From an uncultured Algibacter sp. (GTDB lineage: Bacteria; Bacteroidota; Bacteroidia; Flavobacteriales; Flavobacteriaceae): a stretch of DNA of 64,000 bases. The notes under the pieces were generated by a model, which saw only the letters and a list, made by a program, of their open reading frames with translations, did no database searches and was not told the DNA's origin. The stretch covers positions 1 through 64,000 of the forward strand of contig NZ_CANLGU010000002.1 of NCBI RefSeq assembly GCF_947490405.1, given 5' to 3'. A program made the position numbers and the translations under genes. This document shows, piece after piece, positions 60,956 through 64,000 of the stretch. The first letter of the stretch is position 1. Every line of letters starts with the position of its first letter.

Positions 60956-62299
60956 TTAAAATATTTTCTCAAAAAGCAAGAACTTAATAATTGCAAAACC
61001 AATAATGGTTGGTATAACCAATTTTAAAATAATTAACCAATAGTTTTTTAGTCCAATAGTTAAAAACTTATGAATTAAAAACGAAGAGTAAACAAAATAG
61101 GAAATTGCACTCGTTACACTAAATAAAACAATAGTTATATCTATATCTTTAAAATAAAAAACACCTAGTCCTAATCCTAATAGCCTAAAGAGTGACATAA
61201 AAAAAATAAAAATAAACCCTAGGCCTTGTCTCTCTTTTATTATTATTATTGAGGCTATTGGAGATGTTAAAAAATTAAAAAACAACCATGGCGTCATAAT
61301 CATAGCATACTTTCCAGATAATTCCCATTCTTGTCCAAAAACAAAACCAAATAATTCTTGTCCAAAAAAAGCTATTATGGCAAAAGGAATTATAGAGAAA
61401 ACAAGCTTTTTATGTAAATCTAATACTAATTTAGAAAACTTTTCGGGTTCGTTTTTTAAAGAAGAGCCTTGTTCAAAAAAAACTTGCCCTACTGCTCCTC
61501 CTATTAATGATACAGGCATTGTTAAAACCTTAAAGGCTTGAAAATATAACCCTCCATAAACAGACCCAAAATAAGATGGCAACATAAGGATTGGGGCTTG
61601 TATTGAACCTATATTCAATAAGCTAGACGGAACATCAAATAACGGGAATTTTTTATGCCTTTTTAAGGTTGCTACAAGCTGTTTTGTATTTAGCTTTTTA
61701 TACATGTTAGTGTTCTTTATTAATAAAACACTAATCTCTGCAATAGTAGCCATAAGGTAACCTACGATTAAACCGAAATATTTTAAAAAGTACAGGCCTA
61801 GTTGAAAAATTGATAACGATATTGATCTAACAACTTTACCATAAGCTATAGTTTTGTACTTTTTTTTTTTTGTACTCAAAAATGTCAAAAGTTTACTAAA
61901 CCCTATTAGAGCAATTGACACTACTAATAAATATTTCCATTTCTTCAAGCCTTCAACTTGTAAAAAAGGAATCTTATCAAAAAATAAAGCAAAAAGTATC
62001 AAAAAAATAACACTAAAAAAGATAATAGTAGTAACTGTGAGAGTGGTAATTTTTTTCTGCTCAATTTCATCATCAGTATTCATAACAGCCATTTCGAATT
62101 TTCCAGAAACTATCTCTGATAAAATCAGTGTTATACTAGTAAACATACCTAAAACGGCAAAATCTGATGGGCTGTAAATTCTTGTTAATATTGGAGATAT
62201 CAATACAGGAATCATTTGGGCAACAGTAGTGCCTGAGACCAATGTGATGACATTTTTTGCGAATTCATTTTCTAATATCTTTTTTAAAAAGCTTGTCAT
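60956..62299 (-). CDS. wzx: Wzx-type polysaccharide flippase
   Basis: The ATG at 62299 gives a 447-residue protein with about 12 membrane helices (MTSFLKKILENEFAKNVITL, SGTTVAQMIPVLISPILTRIYSPSDFAVLG). It matches the polysaccharide-export MOP family that flips undecaprenyl-linked repeat units to the periplasm. The start overlaps the LhgO-like gene's stop as TGATG, so they are translated together. The symbol is by role. Confidence 0.88.
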   Translation of the reverse strand: MTSFLKKILENEFAKNVITLVSGTTVAQMIPVLISPILTRIYSPSDFAVLGMFTSITLILSEIVSGKFEMAVMNTDDEIEQKKITTLTVTTIIFFSVIFLILFALFFDKIPFLQVEGLKKWKYLLVVSIALIGFSKLLTFLSTKKKKYKTIAYGKVVRSISLSIFQLGLYFLKYFGLIVGYLMATIAEISVLLIKNTNMYKKLNTKQLVATLKRHKKFPLFDVPSSLLNIGSIQAPILMLPSYFGSVYGGLYFQAFKVLTMPVSLIGGAVGQVFFEQGSSLKNEPEKFSKLVLDLHKKLVFSIIPFAIIAFFGQELFGFVFGQEWELSGKYAMIMTPWLFFNFLTSPIASIIIIKERQGLGFIFIFFMSLFRLLGLGLGVFYFKDIDITIVLFSVTSAISYFVYSSFLIHKFLTIGLKNYWLIILKLVIPTIIGFAIIKFLLFEKIF

Positions 62300-63516
62300 C
62301 AATTGGTTGCTTGATCCTTATTTTGTTTACTTAAAATTCTAGTAACAATTTCTTGACCTATATTCAAAGAAGAAGTTGCTGCAGGAGATGGAGCATTAAT
62401 TACATGAACCCCATTCTCTGTATATTCAATCAAAAAATCATCAACTAAACTACCGTCTTTACCACAAAGTTGAGCTCTTACTCCAGATTCTCCAATTACT
62501 AAATCTTCTTCTTTAATTTTAGGGATTAATTTTTGTAAAGATGTAACAAATGCTTTTTTGGAGTAAGACCTATACATTTCATACATTCCAACTTTCCAAT
62601 ATTTTAGTGCAATTTTGATAAACCCTGAATAGGATAAACTCTCTAAAAGCTCTTTTATATTAATATCCCTTTTTGTATAACCTTCTCTTTTAAAAGCTAA
62701 TACAGCATTTGGACCAGCATCTACTTTACCATTAATCCTTCTTGTAAAATGGACTCCTAAAAAAGGAAAACTAGGGTCTGGTACTGGATAGATTAAGTTT
62801 TTTACTAGATGTGTCTTATCCTCTTTTAATAAATAATACTCTCCTCTAAAGGGTATTATTTTATAGTCTAGACCAACCCCATCCATTTTAGCTATTTTAT
62901 CTGAATATAATCCAGCACAATTAACTAAAAATTTCGCTTTAATTATCTTATTTTCAGTCTTAATATTATAACCATCTGTTTGTTTTTCCAAAGTAATTAC
63001 TTTGTTGTTAAAAGTATAACTTGCTCCCATTTCTAGTCCAATTTGATACAATCGCCTTGAAACTTTTTTATAATCTACAATTCCTGCTTGTGGTACATAA
63101 ATACCTTTTGTTCCAGAAACATTGGGTTCTATCTTTTCAAGACCTTCTTTATCTAGTAGTATTAAATTATTTAGACCGTTTTGAACTCCCCTATCATAAA
63201 TAGCCTTTAATTTCTTTTCCTCGTTTTTGCTTGTTGCAACAATAATTTTTCCACAAATTTCGTGTGGTATTTTTTCTCTTTTACAAAATTCTAAAAGAAG
63301 GTCGTATCCTTTTTTACAATTAATAGCTTTTACACTACCTGGTTTGTAATATATCCCAGAATGAATAACACCACTATTATGCCCTGTCTGGTGAGATGCG
63401 ATATCGTTTTCCTTCTCAATTACAACTATACTAAGGTTTTGGTTTTCCTTTAAAAGGTTGTACGCTACCGATAATCCTACAATACCTGCTCCAATTACAG
63501 CAACATCATACTTCAT
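62299..63516 (-). CDS. lhgO: L-2-hydroxyglutarate oxidase-like flavoprotein
   Basis: This 405-residue FAD-dependent oxidoreductase of the DAO family has the dinucleotide motif GAGIVGLSVAY (9-19), the HQTGHNSGVIHSGIYYKPGS segment and GESGVRAQLCGKDGSLVDDF near the end, all close to LhgO/YgaF, which oxidises L-2-hydroxyglutarate to 2-oxoglutarate. In this operon it stands between a DegT-type aminotransferase and the flippase, so it may instead oxidise a sugar-linked or amino-acid-linked hydroxy acid. The symbol follows the closest family. Confidence 0.82.
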   Translation of the reverse strand: MKYDVAVIGAGIVGLSVAYNLLKENQNLSIVVIEKENDIASHQTGHNSGVIHSGIYYKPGSVKAINCKKGYDLLLEFCKREKIPHEICGKIIVATSKNEEKKLKAIYDRGVQNGLNNLILLDKEGLEKIEPNVSGTKGIYVPQAGIVDYKKVSRRLYQIGLEMGASYTFNNKVITLEKQTDGYNIKTENKIIKAKFLVNCAGLYSDKIAKMDGVGLDYKIIPFRGEYYLLKEDKTHLVKNLIYPVPDPSFPFLGVHFTRRINGKVDAGPNAVLAFKREGYTKRDINIKELLESLSYSGFIKIALKYWKVGMYEMYRSYSKKAFVTSLQKLIPKIKEEDLVIGESGVRAQLCGKDGSLVDDFLIEYTENGVHVINAPSPAATSSLNIGQEIVTRILSKQNKDQATN

Positions 63517-63533
63517 AGTTTAATTATTGATTG

Positions 63534-64000
63534 CTAATCGTTAAAAAATAACTTTATTGCGCTTACTACTTGTTCAGCAGATTCTATAGGTATATGCTCT
63601 CCGATAGGTATACTCAATAATGATGTGTCCAATTTGTTTGCCTTAAAATCAGAACTGGCCATATTAAGATAGCTGTAAGCTTTCAATTTAGGTAAGGCTA
63701 TTGGGTAATGTATTCCTGTTTGAATCCCATTTTCTGAAAGATATGCTTTAAGTTCATCTCTGTTTTCTAACCTAATTACAAATAAATGATATACTTGCCT
63801 AACATCCTTAGAACGTTTGGGCAAGATTATTTCTGTAACACCCTTTAAATTTTCAAGATAATAATCTGCAATTTTTATACGATGATTTGTCCACTTATCT
63901 AGGTGTTTCAACTTCACATCTAAAATAGATGCTTGCAAAGTATCTAGCCTACTATTCCTGCCTTCGAAGACGTGATTATACTTCTCTACACGCCCATGGT
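63534..64000 (-). CDS. DegT/DnrJ/EryC1/StrS aminotransferase, 5' end cut by window edge
   Basis: The reading frame is open to the right edge and covers about 155 C-terminal residues. The stretch HVFEGRNSRLDTLQASILDV with KLKHL, then QVYHLFVIRLENRDELKAYL and GIHYPIALPKLKAY, is typical of PLP-dependent sugar aminotransferases that make amino sugars on nucleotide-linked 4-keto (or 3-keto) sugars. The PLP lysine lies outside the window. It is the first visible gene of the leftward operon, 17 bases from the LhgO-like gene. Confidence 0.88.
   Translation of the reverse strand, partial: HGRVEKYNHVFEGRNSRLDTLQASILDVKLKHLDKWTNHRIKIADYYLENLKGVTEIILPKRSKDVRQVYHLFVIRLENRDELKAYLSENGIQTGIHYPIALPKLKAYSYLNMASSDFKANKLDTSLLSIPIGEHIPIESAEQVVSAIKLFFND

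Noticed and set aside
1-64000. CRISPR array, tRNA, rRNA, integrase, transposase or prophage genes
   Set aside because: None was recognised; the repeats found are few, intergenic and not regularly spaced.

Overview
The window comes from a low-GC member of the Flavobacteriaceae (Bacteroidota), probably marine. The evidence is the gene content: type IX secretion and gliding genes (sprE/porW, gldH), a Por secretion C-terminal tail, bactofilin, DUF4292/DUF4254/DUF6427/DUF5687-type proteins, and an F1Fo-ATP synthase operon without atpD and atpC. Promoters of the Bacteroidota type (TAnnTTTG, sometimes with TTG about 19 bases upstream) point the same way. The genus cannot be fixed from what is seen. 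There are no rRNA or tRNA genes, CRISPR arrays, integrases or recognisable insertion sequences.

Left part (1-24.5 kb). A large secreted M14 carboxypeptidase is cut by the left edge. It is followed by a fused two-domain peptide ABC ATPase, the two subunits of a 3-oxoacid CoA-transferase, a bifunctional penicillin-binding protein 1A, gldH, ricT, a secreted M23 peptidase, tRNA hydroxylase trhO, recA, and a lipoprotein/ECF sigma/anti-sigma-beta-barrel operon. Then come plsC, trpS, dprA, an HU-like SPOR protein and an acyl-CoA thioesterase. Two very small genes not normally called are proposed here (6048-6176 and 15185-15277).

Middle part (24.5-48.7 kb). A leftward cell-envelope operon holds a flippase, dut, a sugar nucleotidyltransferase, a TPR protein, a DUF4292 lipoprotein and an EnvC-like factor. 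Next is the leftward run sprE - bactofilin - atpZ - frameshifted DUF6168-like gene - atpB-E-F-H-A-G. A hairpin right after atpE and a perfect palindrome after atpG probably shape its expression. After this come an ABC exporter with its own PadR repressor, a PaaE-like reductase, a family-9 glycosyltransferase, DUF4254, upp, DUF6427, DUF6341 and purD.

Right part (48.8-64 kb). This is a surface-polysaccharide locus. Three rightward genes (CapK-like, wecB, a glycosyltransferase) converge on a long leftward operon. That operon holds an initiating sugar-phosphate transferase, UDP-glucuronate decarboxylase, three glycosyltransferases, two polymerase/ligase-type membrane proteins, an acetyltransferase, a flippase, an LhgO-like oxidase and a truncated DegT-family aminotransferase. 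Together they look like a Wzx/Wzy pathway making a polymer that may contain xylose, ManNAc-type and amino sugars.

Intergenic DNA carries two families of dispersed short repeats. The strongest oddities are: a one-base frameshift in a homopolymer of the ATP-synthase accessory gene; an anti-sigma protein fused to an outer-membrane barrel; a 30-codon peptide gene with its own terminator next to recA; and a PadR operator placed on a near-leaderless promoter. I did not see a clearly new multi-gene defence or biosynthetic system; most of the window is core genome.
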